Source of the DNA: Gymnorhina tibicen
Lineage: Eukaryota; Chordata; Aves; Passeriformes; Artamidae
DNA length: 64,000 nt
Reading direction: 5' to 3'
Assembly (NCBI GenBank): GCA_013399875.1
Contig: VXAZ01001116.1
Location: 2,998,546 to 3,062,545 of the forward strand
Shown: positions 14,244 through 27,044 of the stretch, piece after piece
How the letters are laid out: each line of letters begins with the position of its first letter
Numbering within the stretch: the first letter of the stretch is position 1
Made by a program: the position numbers and the translations under genes
Notes under the pieces: model-generated
Databases searched by the model: none
Told to the model about the DNA's origin: nothing
The model's input: only the letters and a program-made list of their open reading frames with translations

Positions 14244-15628
14244 GAATTGGTGGCAACATGGTGCTTTTTTTTTTGCCCAAAAGGGCTCTTCACTAACAGA
14301 AATTCACAGCCCTAAAGAGGAATGTGGTGAAGAGTAGGTTTTAATGTGTGAAGTAAGCCTGTTGAAATTACCAAAAGACATAGAAAGTCTAGAACACAAC
14401 TCTAAAACTTCACATGTTCTGACTGATTAGGATTAAAGTAAAAATTGTAAATTACAGAAAATAAGATTTAAGTGGGGAAAGAGTGGTGAGGACTGCTGGA
14501 CTTGCATGTCCAGAATATTACCTTCTGCAGCACTGAATTCAGGAGTGAAGAGAGAACAGATGGAATACAAGTTTCTGCAAAAACTTTGTGAACTTTACAG
14601 ATTGCTTACGGATTGCTTTTCTTGTGTGTTATCAACAGAACAAAAGAAGTAAGGAAATTTGTATGTTTAAAACTTTAAAATATTATTATTTAAAGTATTA
14701 TTTTATAATATCCATTATACAGTAAAAGAATTCAAAGTCTGAGGTGATACATATGGTCATAGAGTAAATGATGGGCAAAAGCTGCAATGTTTGATTCAGG
14801 AATTAAAAATGTAGCAATAAAACTTGTATTTCTTCAGCACATGGAGATGACTTTAAAATGTGTTTTCTGCATGTACTTTTGTTTGTTCAGATAAATCCAC
14901 TCTGGACTATTTTTGAGGTACATGTCAGCAAGCAATTAAATACTGGTTTGACAGTTTCAATCAACTTCTGAGCAACTTGCAGCACATTCTTGCAGTACTG
15001 TCAAAACATGCATACCCACAGGACGTGAAAATTATGTGAATTTAATTTAAATCTAAATCACTGATTCTAATGCGAGACTAATTGAAATAAACCCTTTATT
15101 ATCAGTTGAATTAAGCCAGTAAGAAATACTATCTAGTACCTGTGGTTGTGGAATTTCACAGCTAAGAAATACAATGTTGGGTTGCTTGTGAAGGTGTATG
15201 CAGCACTGCACACATCAAGCAACAGATTTGTTCTTATTTGCTATAAGTAGTTAAAGGATACATCTGAGGCCCTGTAACACCTTAAGGAAGCAGTATGTGT
15301 ATGAGGACAAAAGTAATAAACTTCAGAAACCACTTCAATGTACAGCAGTGTTGCTTCTATAAGAAATACTATTTTTGCATAATTTACTTATGAATTCATT
15401 AACTCTTTATGTATCATTTAGCATTATTAAATATTATCAGTAAATTATATTAGTAAGTAGTATTTTAAAATACTCAAAAACTTTTAGAGCCACAGAGCAG
15501 TGGAAAAAGTTGTATGACAGAAGTACTAAAAGATCTGTTGTCTCTATGAGCTCACTTGAAGAATAGCAGGTTTAGGTGTGGGAGGAGGGATGTATGTTCC
15601 TTGTTGGGTTAGTTTCACTGGTTATCCT
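14244..15628 (+). other. Intron sequence, no gene seen
   Basis: AT-rich intronic DNA following the CR1 3' end, with short A and T runs and no recognisable exon, RNA gene or further transposon. Confidence 0.65.
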
Positions 15629-15672
15629 AGAAGTACCTAAGCACAATGTGTACCTAAGAGAAGTACCTAAGC
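15629..15672. repeat. 14-bp direct repeat, 30-bp period
   Basis: The 14-mer AGAAGTACCTAAGC occurs at 15629-15642 and 15659-15672, with a further partial TACCTAAG between them. It lies just before a larger duplicated segment, so the whole interval 15629-15794 is locally repetitive. Confidence 0.8.
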
Positions 15673-15690
15673 CCCCTGGAGTGGCACTGT

Positions 15691-15794
15691 TGAACCCATG
15701 GCAACAGTGGAAATCATCATTTATAAGCAATTGNCTGAACCCATGGCACTGGTGAGGTGCCCAAGCATTTGAAATCATCATTTATAAGCAATTG
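15691..15794. repeat. Imperfect tandem duplication joined at a single N
   Basis: Copy one (15691-15733) and copy two (15736-15794) both begin TGAACCCATGGCA and both end with the same 24 bases starting GAAATCATCA. Copy two carries about 16 extra bases in the middle. A single N at 15734 separates them. This looks like two overlapping contig ends or two alleles laid side by side, though a true tandem repeat is possible. Confidence 0.85.
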
Positions 15795-18700
15795 AGAACA
15801 AAGACTGGATTTTACACGGTTGTACATATTAACTCTACTATTTTGGAAAGACTGTGGGATCCCTTCTTGGTACTTCAACTCGCCTAGATGGTTTAGGTTA
15901 GAAGGTTTGCAGCAGGAAAGCGGTGTCCAACTCAAAATGGAAACAGAACTTTGTTCTTAATTTTGTTGTTATTATAGTTCATCTTTAATAAGACAAACTG
16001 GTCTTTAGGAACCCCTAGGGAGCCTGACCAAGAAACAAGAAATCCTGTGCTAGACACTAAATAAACACTTTCTGAAAAGATGATATTTTCCTAAGAAAGA
16101 AGAGGGTAGACTGTCTTTTCTTACGCTGTTAGAAGCTGGTTTTAAAATGTGATTTGCGTACATTTTGACATCTAAATGGACAACACCTTCTTGGCCTGGA
16201 TAGAGAATGAAAATTTGTCATAAATCTCTATATGAGTAGGATGGAGCAAACTTCATGCAAGGACTGACTGAAATCAAGTGAAAGGGACTGGCGTAGCTGT
16301 TCTTTGCCTCAAATATAGACAAATTCTGATACATGGAGAGGATAAGCAGGGAAAAAAGGGACTATCTCAGGGTATAGATATATCTCAGTCCTTCTAGGAT
16401 TTCCCAAAAATGATAGTCTAATTTATGGACTTAGGAGTGGATTGTGCAGGACTAAGGCACTCCTCGTAAACCAGCATTCCTAATTTTTCCAAGAGATTAA
16501 ACATGAATCCAGAATCCAATGGGGTTTCTGGAGGAGCTGCTGTGAAAAGTTGGGATTGCTGAGGCATTAGTCTTACCTGTAGGGTAACGTAAGTATACTT
16601 ACGTTAACTGAGTGTCTGTCAAGCACCACTTGTTAGTCAGAGCTTTGTACTCTTCCTCAGTACAACAGTTTGATTTGTTTATGAAGGTCTGTAATGCTTC
16701 AAGAGTAAAAGGATTGCCGTATAGGCCACAAACACAGCTTTGTAGACTGTGTTTCTGAAAATGGATCAGATTCTTGATCTGTTGGAGGAGTTTAGTCAGG
16801 ATACTCGGAATTCATAGAAATCTCGGTCCCCTCTTCTTTTCTGCTGAATGTGGTTTAGATAAGATGTCTGCAGAAATGATCAGCTAGAGCTTCAGAGATT
16901 CTTCTGACATAATCTCCACAAGCAAAATCAGTACAATTTTGGCTGTCCCAAGCACTCTTGACTTGCATTTCTCTAACACCCCTTCTCTGTCCTTTGGTGC
17001 TGAAATATCCATGGTACTGAAACATGAGAAACCTGATTTGGGGTTCAGAGTGAGATTAACGTACAGATACAGAAAAACCTGAAACACTTCATACAGCTGC
17101 CACTCAAATATACATGCTGGTGTTTTATTGGGTTAAAGCTTTTTGCCTGAAGTCTCTTCTGGTTTTGCTGATGCTGAATTTCCGAAGCTGTAGCCTTGTT
17201 TCTAGGTGGGGAAAAAGGCCTGCACGTTGACCCACCTAGCAGTACAAGGAAACGAAATTAATTTTAGTACTATTTTAGGCCCGCACAGCTTTAGCAAGAA
17301 ACATATATACTCCCAACAGATTGGACTCCTGTTTCTGCATTTTAAAGTTTTAGTTCCAAAACACGTTCCAGACTAGGTGGTCTCTGTGTGCTGGGTACTA
17401 AGAAATGTTGCTGGGTTCAAGTAGCTTAAATGTGCAAGCTGCCTGATAATTCCAGTGTCCATCAGGAAAGCACTTAATATTTAAATTTGGGGCCTCCTGT
17501 TGAAAATTCTATGGAAGTATTCTGATGCACAGCATAAAAGAGTTGCCATGAAGTGCTGCTTGCATATCACTTTTTTTCTTCAATAGAGACAAACCCAATT
17601 TTGTCAGTTCAAAACTAACTACAGAGATTAGATGTTTTCTTTTCAAGATAGGCTTAAAAACACCCTGATATCCTAACTTGATGCTGACATCAGGCAAGTT
17701 AATGTCTATATCTAGGCTTTGGTAAGTAGGCAGTCTCAGTAATGTTTTTTTATGTATTACTACTATAACCAGAAACACATTTATAGCCTGAAAACATCAG
17801 GTTACAAAAGAATCATTCTTAGCTACTCCTTATTTCATAGCCACTTAATTAAAGCTGGCAAGATGAGCAAAGAAAGTGATCCTTTACTTAAAAAATACTT
17901 TCCCCCATGTCACCTACAATGAATAATTCTTTTAACTATTGGCTAGTTTTGTTCTTAGTCTTTTTGCAGATTGTGGGTTCTGTGCAAAAATTTCTGTATT
18001 AAGATTCTAGAGCTAGAAAAGATTTATTTACTGTGCATTTTTCTCAATATGATTGAATGTAGAACTTGTCTGTCAATTAGCACAAACTGTCTCTGTTAGT
18101 ATCACACTGTATAAAGAAAACTGTTTACAGAAGTTAGTCTGTAAGGTAAACGTCTGTGGTCTTCGGCTCAACTGTAGAAGGCATTTCCTTTTTAAATACG
18201 TGTCTTGATATTGTTGATACATTTCCCTTTTTAGATTGAAAACTAAAGTATTGGTTATCACTTCCTGAAACATTTGGTTTAGGTGATTTATTGATGGATC
18301 ACTTGAGATACCCAATATTAAGGTACAGAAAACTGTCAACATCCTGATTGTGCTTTAAACAAAAGCTAACATCAGCCTTGGTTTTCAGATGAATTTTTAT
18401 TTTCAGATAGTGAAAGCATCACTTTGAATTTACTTCTGCTAGATTGTTTGCATGGTTACTATGCATATTCCCCACCCCTCCTCAAATTCTGATGCGTTTT
18501 TTTCATTTCTTTGTAGAAGTTAACCCTTCCTTAACGTTACCGTGTTATATTTTAAATATTCATGATCACTCAATGCCTTACTGGCTGTTCAAGACCTGTG
18601 ATATGACCTTTATCACATGCTGACATGAGGCAGCAATCACCATTCACTCTGCAGCAGCCTTGCAGCCCCGTGGATCCCCAGGATTATGTGTTACAACATG

Positions 18701-21104
18701 CTTTGACAGGTGTTCCACAGGCATGAATCTGAGATGTACAAATAGGTATTAGCAGTGTGTAATGTCCTCACCATAAAATGATGGAGGTATACAACACAAC
18801 CAGTAGTTTTTCAGCCTTCTATTTCTCAGCTTAGCTGGAGCTTTTTACAAGCATAAATTTTTGCTGCTTTTTTTTTTCCAGTCAGTTTTAAACTTTTTAC
18901 CTATTTGTCTTGTTATTTATTTGCATATTGATATTACTTGCCTATTATTTCTATATCTATTATTGTTTCTCTTCTGCTTATTTATACTTCCATATTTTAT
19001 GGAAGACATATAATGTCTCATTATTCCTTGGCTTTAGTGACCATCTCTTCTGTGAGGCATGTCTACCTGCAGTGAATTATTTCCTACACAGGAATCCCAG
19101 AAGCATTCAGGGCTATTTTTTTTAGGTAGACTCATGCCTCAAACAAAGCCACAAACCAATTGGTTATGCACCTCCAAAGATCTGTTGACTAAATTCCTGG
19201 GCATCATTTTTGGGCCCAGTGGGTCAGGATGTCTTGAATCCAGTTCTCTCTTCTGTCCAATTGAAATCACTGCCAGAAGGACTCACACTGCCCTCTGAAG
19301 AGCTTACTTACTGTAACTAATCTTTGAGAGTTCTGGTTCTGTTTTCACACTCCCTGTCTTCTTCCAAGGCCTCAGGCAGAAGATCCTGTGATTAAGATAG
19401 AAACTTGAATAAATTGGGGCCATTCCTGCTCCTGCCCCACTGGGATCCCTGCATAGTCAGGAGGGTGTGCAGCCAGGAAAGCCAGTGTGCAGCACTCCAG
19501 AGGACATCTTCCAGCTTAATTTCCTGGGGAACACCACTGTGGGAGTCCAGAGTGCGGGGAATATTTCTCTGCCTCTTTTAAGGAGTTTTACCCCCCTGGA
19601 CAGCACTGGTTTTGACCTTCGTCCATGGAGAAAGCTGCCAACTCTCTGGGAAGAACTTGAACGTACTGCGGTGTGAACTAGGTGATAGAATATTATGTAA
19701 GGTTACACAGGGTGAAAATATAAAGGTGTTGGGTTTGTTAAAGTAGCAAATAGGTAAAAAGCAAAAAAACTCCAAAATGGAGGATTGTTGTTGTTTTATA
19801 ACCTCCTTCTTGTTCTTCATGCTACTCCATTTAATGCGGCAAAATTGCTTAAAGTGATTGGATAGAAAATTCCGCAGTTCCTGTGGATGTTTTAAAAACA
19901 TTTGTTGAATATTGGTAGAAAAGTGAAAATATCTGTCGTTTCAAACACTGATTGGATTGTTTAGCTTTAAAAACGCCGTGTTATCTTGATTTCGGCGGCA
20001 TTCTGCACATTTTCCTTAGCGTGCACGTCCCTCTGCTGTACTTCTAACTTTTCTGATAAGACTTAATAAACTATCTGAGAGCAGAGAAGGCTGAATGTCC
20101 ATTAATTAACAAGAATCCAGGCAAGGACTCAGAAGTCCTCCCCCAGCAGGGGAGGAATGATTTAAGGCACAGCAAGATCAACAGGTGGAATTCAAAACTG
20201 AATCCCACACACCACTCCATGTATGTGTTCAAATATATGGAATTTAATCCTAAAACGTTGTAAAATACCTTGCAGTGTGAGCTTGCATTTGTTGGTGTGT
20301 TCTTGTGTTGGACACAGCTGTGAGAATAATTTTGCATTTAAACTGAGGTCCCATGCTAGTCTGCTGCAAATTGCTGGGTTTGGCTGGGTTTAGTGGACAA
20401 GCCAACAACTACTTGGCTGCAAGAGGAGTTGCATGTGTGTGAGAAGAGCTGAGTGGCTGCCGTTTTAAATATAGTTGAAACAAATTACTTATAATGGTAT
20501 CAGGTAAACATTAAACATACTGCCATTCCAAATCTTGAGAGTTATGCCAAAGGAAGTATTCCTGGTTAATGGGCAACCCACCATTTCCAGCAGCAGTCAG
20601 CTGGCTGAGGGTTTGGCATGGGGATGCTTTAACACGCAGAGCTGTGCCACAGCAAAGCTCAGCTTGTTGACTGAACTTTTTTATTTTGGGTGGTGACACC
20701 ATAGCTCTGATATCTGCATACTTGTGAGTATGGAGTACTTGTAAGAAAAAAAATAGGTGATAAAGACCTTTGTGTTTATCCAGCAGCTGACTGTACCAGG
20801 ATCTTAATCCTGGGTCCGCTTGTACTCCACCGTGTAAAAATCAAAGATAATCAGATCCTCAGAAGCTTATTTTTTTATTACCAGTTACCATACATTATTG
20901 TGGGGAGTTCAGAACCTGAATTTGGAGCGTGTGTATCCTTGCCGGCAGTGGCTGAAGCTGTGGCAGTGTTGGTCAAAGGACTGGCTCTCCCTAAGCCTTC
21001 TAAAACTAAATTAGAAGTTTCACAAGTTTTCAGGAGAAAAACCGTGTGATAAGTAAAACGAGTTTTGCGTTTAACTCTGCTGATCCCGAGCTTCTCGCTG
21101 TTGG
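15795..21104 (+). other. Intron sequence, no gene seen
   Basis: Intronic DNA of average composition. It contains the 22-bp palindrome at 16585-16606. Several open frames of 60-107 codons were read on both strands and none matched a known family. No RNA gene or clear transposon was recognised. Confidence 0.6.
16585..16606. repeat. Perfect 22-bp palindrome
   Basis: The left half TAACGTAAGTA is followed at once by its exact reverse complement TACTTACGTTA, with no spacer. The halves contain TTACGTTA/TAACGTAA, close to the TTACGTAA core bound by PAR-bZIP and C/EBP-type factors. Whether it acts as a binding site is inference only. Confidence 0.85.
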
Positions 21105-21640
21105 GGCTTTTCCTGCTCGTCGCGTGAATAGCGACGGTACGGAGCAGAAAGACGGATGTCGGGAGCGGGCGGCGGCGGCTCCGGGAGGGGGAGCTCCGGC
21201 CCGCCGCTCTCCCCCTCCCGGCCCGCCGCTCCCGGCAGCCTCCCGGCCGCTGACGGCGCCTGCGGCCCGGCGGCCCCCGCCGAAAGACGGCCCGGAGCCC
21301 CGCAGGCGGAGCTGTCAGCGCGCCAGGGGAAGGTGCTGCTGGTGGGTTTTGCAGCGGGGGGCTGAATAGGAGTCAGGGTCGCTACAGATCCTGCCTTACT
21401 TTGTTGCTGCTGTGCTCGAGGGGCGTGAGAAACGTGGTGTAGGAGCCGCAAGAGGTTGTAGGACACAGCTGTTGCTGGAGAAAAACATCCCCAGCCTCAC
21501 GTACCTGCGCGGTGCGGAGGGAGGTGACACGTGTTTAAGGGCTGTCGGCAACACCTACGGTGTCCGAAGTAGCAGAGGCGTTCCAGGGTGCAGGGATGCC
21601 ATCCAACTCCCGCCCCGCTCCGGGAGGGTGCTCCTGGGCT
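21105..21640 (+). promoter_or_regulatory. CpG-island-like block, candidate internal promoter
   Basis: In otherwise AT-rich intron, this block is strongly GC-rich and full of CpG, densest at 21160-21330, with GC-box-like motifs such as CCCGCCCC near 21610. An ATG at 21156 opens a 69-codon Gly/Ala/Pro-rich frame, but its Kozak context is weak (C at -3, T at +4). Plausible splice donors follow at 21333 (AG|GTGCTG) and 21342 (CTG|GTGGGT). Both leave this frame at phase 0, whereas the next ATXN7L1 exon (37270) needs phase 1. An alternative first exon would therefore be untranslated, with translation perhaps starting at the in-frame ATG at 37287. It could instead serve a non-coding RNA on either strand. 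No transcript evidence is available here. Confidence 0.55.
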
Positions 21641-24600
21641 GAGCCTTGTGCAGGAAGCCTGAGCGCAGCCCTGGCCTGCGTGACTGATTGTGGCAATGCC
21701 TCTTGTGGACCGAAGACCTTTTAAAACTGGCCTAATGGTTCACAGTAATGTAAGTGAGCAAATCAGGTATAGATATATGAAGATGGAGAGAGAATAGCTG
21801 CTCATTATTTTAGCAAAGAAGGACAAAATAGATTTAATTATGAGTATTTTAGACTCAGAACAGGAAGTGCCAATACTGAAACTTCATGCATAACCAGAAC
21901 TTTGACCCTTGGTAATCTGTACTGTGATTATTTTTACTTTTTTTTCCCAACTATATCAGCATGCTGTTGTGCAGATATGATAGTTTGTGTTGCTTACAGT
22001 CTTGGAATCTAATACAGTCTGTGATTTTTATTTTTATCTGCACAAATCTACACCAATTATTGCAAAGATTTTTAGCTTGAAAGCAGACACTAAGCTGTAT
22101 TTGCAGCAGCCTCAGAAAGGTTAAAGGAAAATGGATGCAGGTAACTAGAAACTTAGCAAGACCCATATTTTCAAGAAGTCGCCTTGATTTCTCTCTTAAG
22201 TGTATTATGTGTTTTTATGTTCTGTGTTTTGTTTTGCCATTGTTTTGGTATATTTCACGTGTGACAGAGTGGTTTAAAAAATAATGCAAGCTATGTCTGA
22301 TTACATTGGTAATAGGTAGTGTTTTAGAAATATGTAATTCATGGTTTGTTTTTTTTTAAATTTGATTAATGACATGGCACTGGTACCAAAGTAGTTTAAA
22401 CAAAATGTGCCACTATAGTGGGAAACTGCTGACTCTTGAATTGGCAGCTGTCAACTTTTTAATGCTCTCTTTTATATGTATTCCATAGAGCTTTTTAAAT
22501 AAAGAACAAGGCAGTTGCTGAGTGTTTGCTTTTGGAAGCCTCAATATAGCTCTAGATGTCGAGGCTTAATTTAAAAAGAAGTGACTACTTTCATGGTACT
22601 GAATTATTCTTTAAATATATCTGATTTCTCTCAGTGTGGAGTTATTGGAAAGAGCGGGATTACCTGCAAGCTTTAAGGGCTAAATAGTATCAGGTTTAAT
22701 GTCGGCATTACTGCTTTACCTCTGCTATGCTGTGGTATGAATTACAGCTGGATTACTTGCTGTGTGCATGGATTACAGCCTCCCTCTGTTTGTTCTAATG
22801 AACTTAAAAGGAGAAAAATGTAAAGTTCTGTATCTCTGTTACATTTTTCTGAATGGTTATAAATCTAAGTGACACTAGAAAACTTCATTAGAGTTTTCAT
22901 TAGAGTTTTAGAGAGGAAAAAATAAAACCTACTTGTTTATTTGAAACCAGTGTTATCTGATAGAGGTGTCTGTCTAAATCTGTGAAATACTTGGCTGTTA
23001 AATGAGCTCTGATTTCTGTGAAGTGAGAAATGTCCCGAGGTATCTAACCAGTGTTGCTTTATATTTAATTAAAATACAAAACCAGCATAGAATGATTTGT
23101 TTAAAACTCACTGTGTACCAGATTTTGACAGGTAATTATAAAGAGGAAGACAGAAGTCATGCAAAAGTAGTCCATGTAACTCTGGTGTTTAATATTTTTA
23201 CAGTTAGCCAGGAAGGGGTGGGGGAGCATCTAATAATTGTAACTCATAAATTGACATAAAATTACTAACAAGAGAGAAGTCCCTGATACAGGATGAATCC
23301 AGATTTCTTGTGAAAGAGGGCTCAGCAGGCCTGTTTCAGTATACTGAATCTATGAGGTTACATCTGGAGACAACAATACACACTGTACTTGCAGGGTGAG
23401 AGCAGCCTATTCTAGGAAGCAATTGCTGAAAGACTCAAGGTTATGTTATACAATGTACCCGGTCTCCATCCGTACGCTGTAATTCAGCCATGGATTAATA
23501 CTAGATTGAAGCCAAAGGTGTGCCAGGAATGTTTTGAAAGGGAAGAAGAGCAGAAAAAGAAATTGCATCTCTTTTTGATTCATGGTACGACTGCAGCTGT
23601 AACATGCGATGCCCCATGCCAGCTGCCACACTTTGTTCCGGGGCCTTCAGGCCATAAAAGTTCACTGTCCTTTTGTAAGTGCCACCTCTGATGTTCTCTG
23701 AAAGTGTTTCATAGTCTGTTGCTAATCAAGTTCTTGGCTGGAATTGGTATCTTGGAGTGGGAGGAGCAGTAAGGGAGCAGAAAGTTTATGTAAGTGTGGT
23801 TCGCATGTACGTGCTTGACAGATATGCAGCCAATTAGCTGGAAGTTACAGGCTGAAATTTACTGTGGCAGTAGCCCCCAGTACTTTGGTATCTTTCTGAT
23901 ACTTTGAGCAGGGCAGGGAGTTTTTTCAGTGAGTGAGTGAGTTAGTGCAGCGGTTTTGTTTTTATGGTCTTCCCTGTTTTGATGAGGCTAAGAGGCAGAG
24001 GGGAGTGTTGACCTAATCTTGTTACAGTAAACAAGTGGTAAAGACTTTTAAACCTTCTGTTGATGTGATTGTTGAATGTTTAACAGTCTTTTGTCCCCAG
24101 TTGTTTACAGTAATTGAGTCTTTTCCCTTCTAGTGCTTGTGCTGCTGTCCTCATTAGTGTGTATTCCAAGATAAATAACATACACGAGACTTGAAATACT
24201 GTACAGCAGAAGATCTGTTCTCTGGTTTTGTTTGCTGAATGTTACACCTTCCAAAATATGTTAGTCCCTAATACTAAGAATAGACTTCATGTCCTTAGGT
24301 AAAACAGCAGACAGACAGCAGACCTTTTGTAACTGCCACTGCTATCACCTTTTAGGCAGTAGGCATTTAGGAATCTGAAATGTAAGGAGAAATAAGAACA
24401 ACTAAAACTTCCAGAGTTCTCTGATAAGTAATATCTATCATAGTGAATTTGCTTTTGAAGGGGTTTTTTCCTTGAATTACTTTTTTTTTTTCAGACCTTA
24501 AGCAACTTGGCGAGTCAAGGCATTTAGGACTAGGGAGCAGGAAAGGAGGAGGGTAATAAGGTTGTAGATTTAGGACCTGCAGATTTCCTCAAGTGTTACA

Positions 24601-27010
24601 ATGATCTTCTGGTGGGATAGATAACCCTTTTCCTCTATCTCATCCTGCACTCCATGACCCTCCTTTTCTAGCTATCATTTGAAACTACTTGAGCTGTTCA
24701 GTGTAAATAAACCTTTTTCTCTCAGTATTTAGATACAGTAGACAAATCCCAGGGATGATAGCTCAGGCATGGTTAGTTTTGGTTCACTTGTTAGCCATTG
24801 CTGGTTAAATCTGCTGTACTGTCTAGCTAACAATTGGCAGACTCAGCAAAAAGCTTTAGAAAAGACTTGCTCTGTGATCCATTTGCCAAATACAGAATTT
24901 AGTTCCTCCTCTGTAATCAAGCTGGAGTCAGTTGATTATAGCTGAGATTTATCATGCCAGTATCCTGCTTGTTGTGCTTTCCCTGCCTCTTTGGTCAAGT
25001 GACTCCCATTGCTGGAAAAAAAAAATTAAGTCTCAAATTCCTCCAATTTAGAAGTATCTCTTGTTATCTCTAGACAGTAGAATTTCTTTCAACTACAGAA
25101 CGTGAATTTGATGAGAAGGGACAACTTCCAGAAGATCATAGCCTCTTCTGGAGTTTGCTGTCTCCTGACAGATGGAGAAGGGTTTCAGTCCTTGAGCAAG
25201 AACACAGATAGTCTGATTCAGAGGAAGCAATTGGTAGGTAAGAAATGTAATGTTGGATTTTTTCCATTTCCTTCCCTTTTTTTATCTACCTTTATATTTC
25301 ACTTTTGGCATTTTGGCCAGGAAAACAGCTTCAAGCTGGGTTAATATTGCTGTGGCCGTGTTTTTCCTGAAGTTAGAGAAGTACTTATTTTAATTTTTCT
25401 CGTATTTAGAATACCCGGTTTAAATGACTTAAATTTAAATTGCAATCTCAAGTGATCTCATGGCTCAGTCCCTCTGCACGGAGGCCATCCCAGCTGTATT
25501 TGAGGTGCCTGCTGTTTGCCATGATGGCTGGTGCCTGGCTCCTGCCTTGTCACAAGTATCTGGTGCTTGTCTGCACCCAGCTCCCTGGCGGAGGCCACAG
25601 CCCTGACACAGAATGCAGGAATGCGCGCAGCCAGCTCGGGCTTGACGCTGTGCCTGAGTTAATAAAATTTCTCGAGACCCGGAGCGTGGGGGTAACACTG
25701 CCAAGTGGTGGCTTTGTCTGAGTCTTTGCCATTTTCCCCAGTGCTCTTACCTTTGGAAATGCTATACAGAAACAACTGAAGTGACTCATTTAGATTGAAA
25801 AAAGGACTTCAGTCTTGTGCTGAAAAAAAGACGCTGTATAATTTTTGAACCCACAATGTCCCTGGAACTGTAGGAACATTTGCACCGAGCTGCACCTCTG
25901 CTAATGAGCCCAGCTGCAGCTGATTTGTCTCTGCATCTCTGGTACAGATAATCTGACCATGGATAGAGTGTTGACTCTATAAATAACCCACTTTGAAATC
26001 CTTGTCTTAAAATTGTTTTCTCTTCTTCCTGTTAGCTTCCAAGCTTACTCTCTGTAGTCATTTCTTGGCTGACCAAGAGTTAGTGTTATCTCTTGACAAA
26101 CATATGTCCTACTGATTCTTCCCACCTGAAGTGAAATGTTACACCGAGCATGGATGAAACCAGGTTCTAGCACTATATAAAGCCAGCTAAGTTCTGGTAG
26201 GAAATAATCATCCTAATGTTTTACCTATGCTCCAGTTGACTCTTGTGGTTTAAACTAAAAATGACTGACACACATGAAACATTCAATACCTTGGAAGGAC
26301 AATCATTGCATGCTTCTTCTCAGAGACATTCTGTTGCATTTATAATAGTTAAATGTCTTCAGGTAAAACTGGTTCATTTGTATGGACTTGCTTCAAGTTG
26401 GACTTCTAATCATCTTGGTTTGTTTGCTTACTGTCCATGTTAAAACTCACAAGAATTGTTCTGAGTTGAGCTATGCCTTATTTTAATGAGATTTTTTTCC
26501 CCAATGAGCTTATAGAAGTAATTATAGAAAGTAATTAGAATGCCACGTAGGAAAAATATCCTGTATCTTCAGCTGGTGAGCACCTACTTTTTTTTTTACC
26601 AAAAGTTTTTCTAAAATATGGTGTGTGTGTGTTCTGAGATGCATGGAAAGTTGGAACCACCCACACTGGATGACAGGTTGTTCAAGGCACTGGAAGTGGG
26701 AGAAGAGAAAACAGGATTACACAGCTGTGCTGTCACAGCGGTTCATGCACCTTGGTAGGTAGTTGTACTGGAAATCACCTGTCTCTTTCACCTGTGCCAT
26801 TCCTGGAACATTAATCTATAACAGAGATCAGTGGGTGAATAAAGTTGGAATGCCTTCATTTAAGATCTGCACTCTAATGGCTGTGTGGCCTTGGAAAATA
26901 CCTTTCTTCACACAGCATCTGAAACACTGACCATGCTTCAACAAACTTGGGAAGTCAACTTGAAAAAACTTCACAAGTGCCTATCTGAGAAAAAATCTTT
27001 TATATAGGTG

Positions 27011-27044
<34 letters not shown>

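Noticed and set aside
21071..21466. 131-codon open frame on the minus strand across the CpG-rich block
   Set aside because: GC-rich DNA has few stop codons, all frames are open there, and the translation is Ala/Pro/Gly-rich without a recognisable domain.
25440..25721. GC-richer patch with open frames on both strands
   Set aside because: No recognisable protein, few CpG, and no splice continuity with ATXN7L1.
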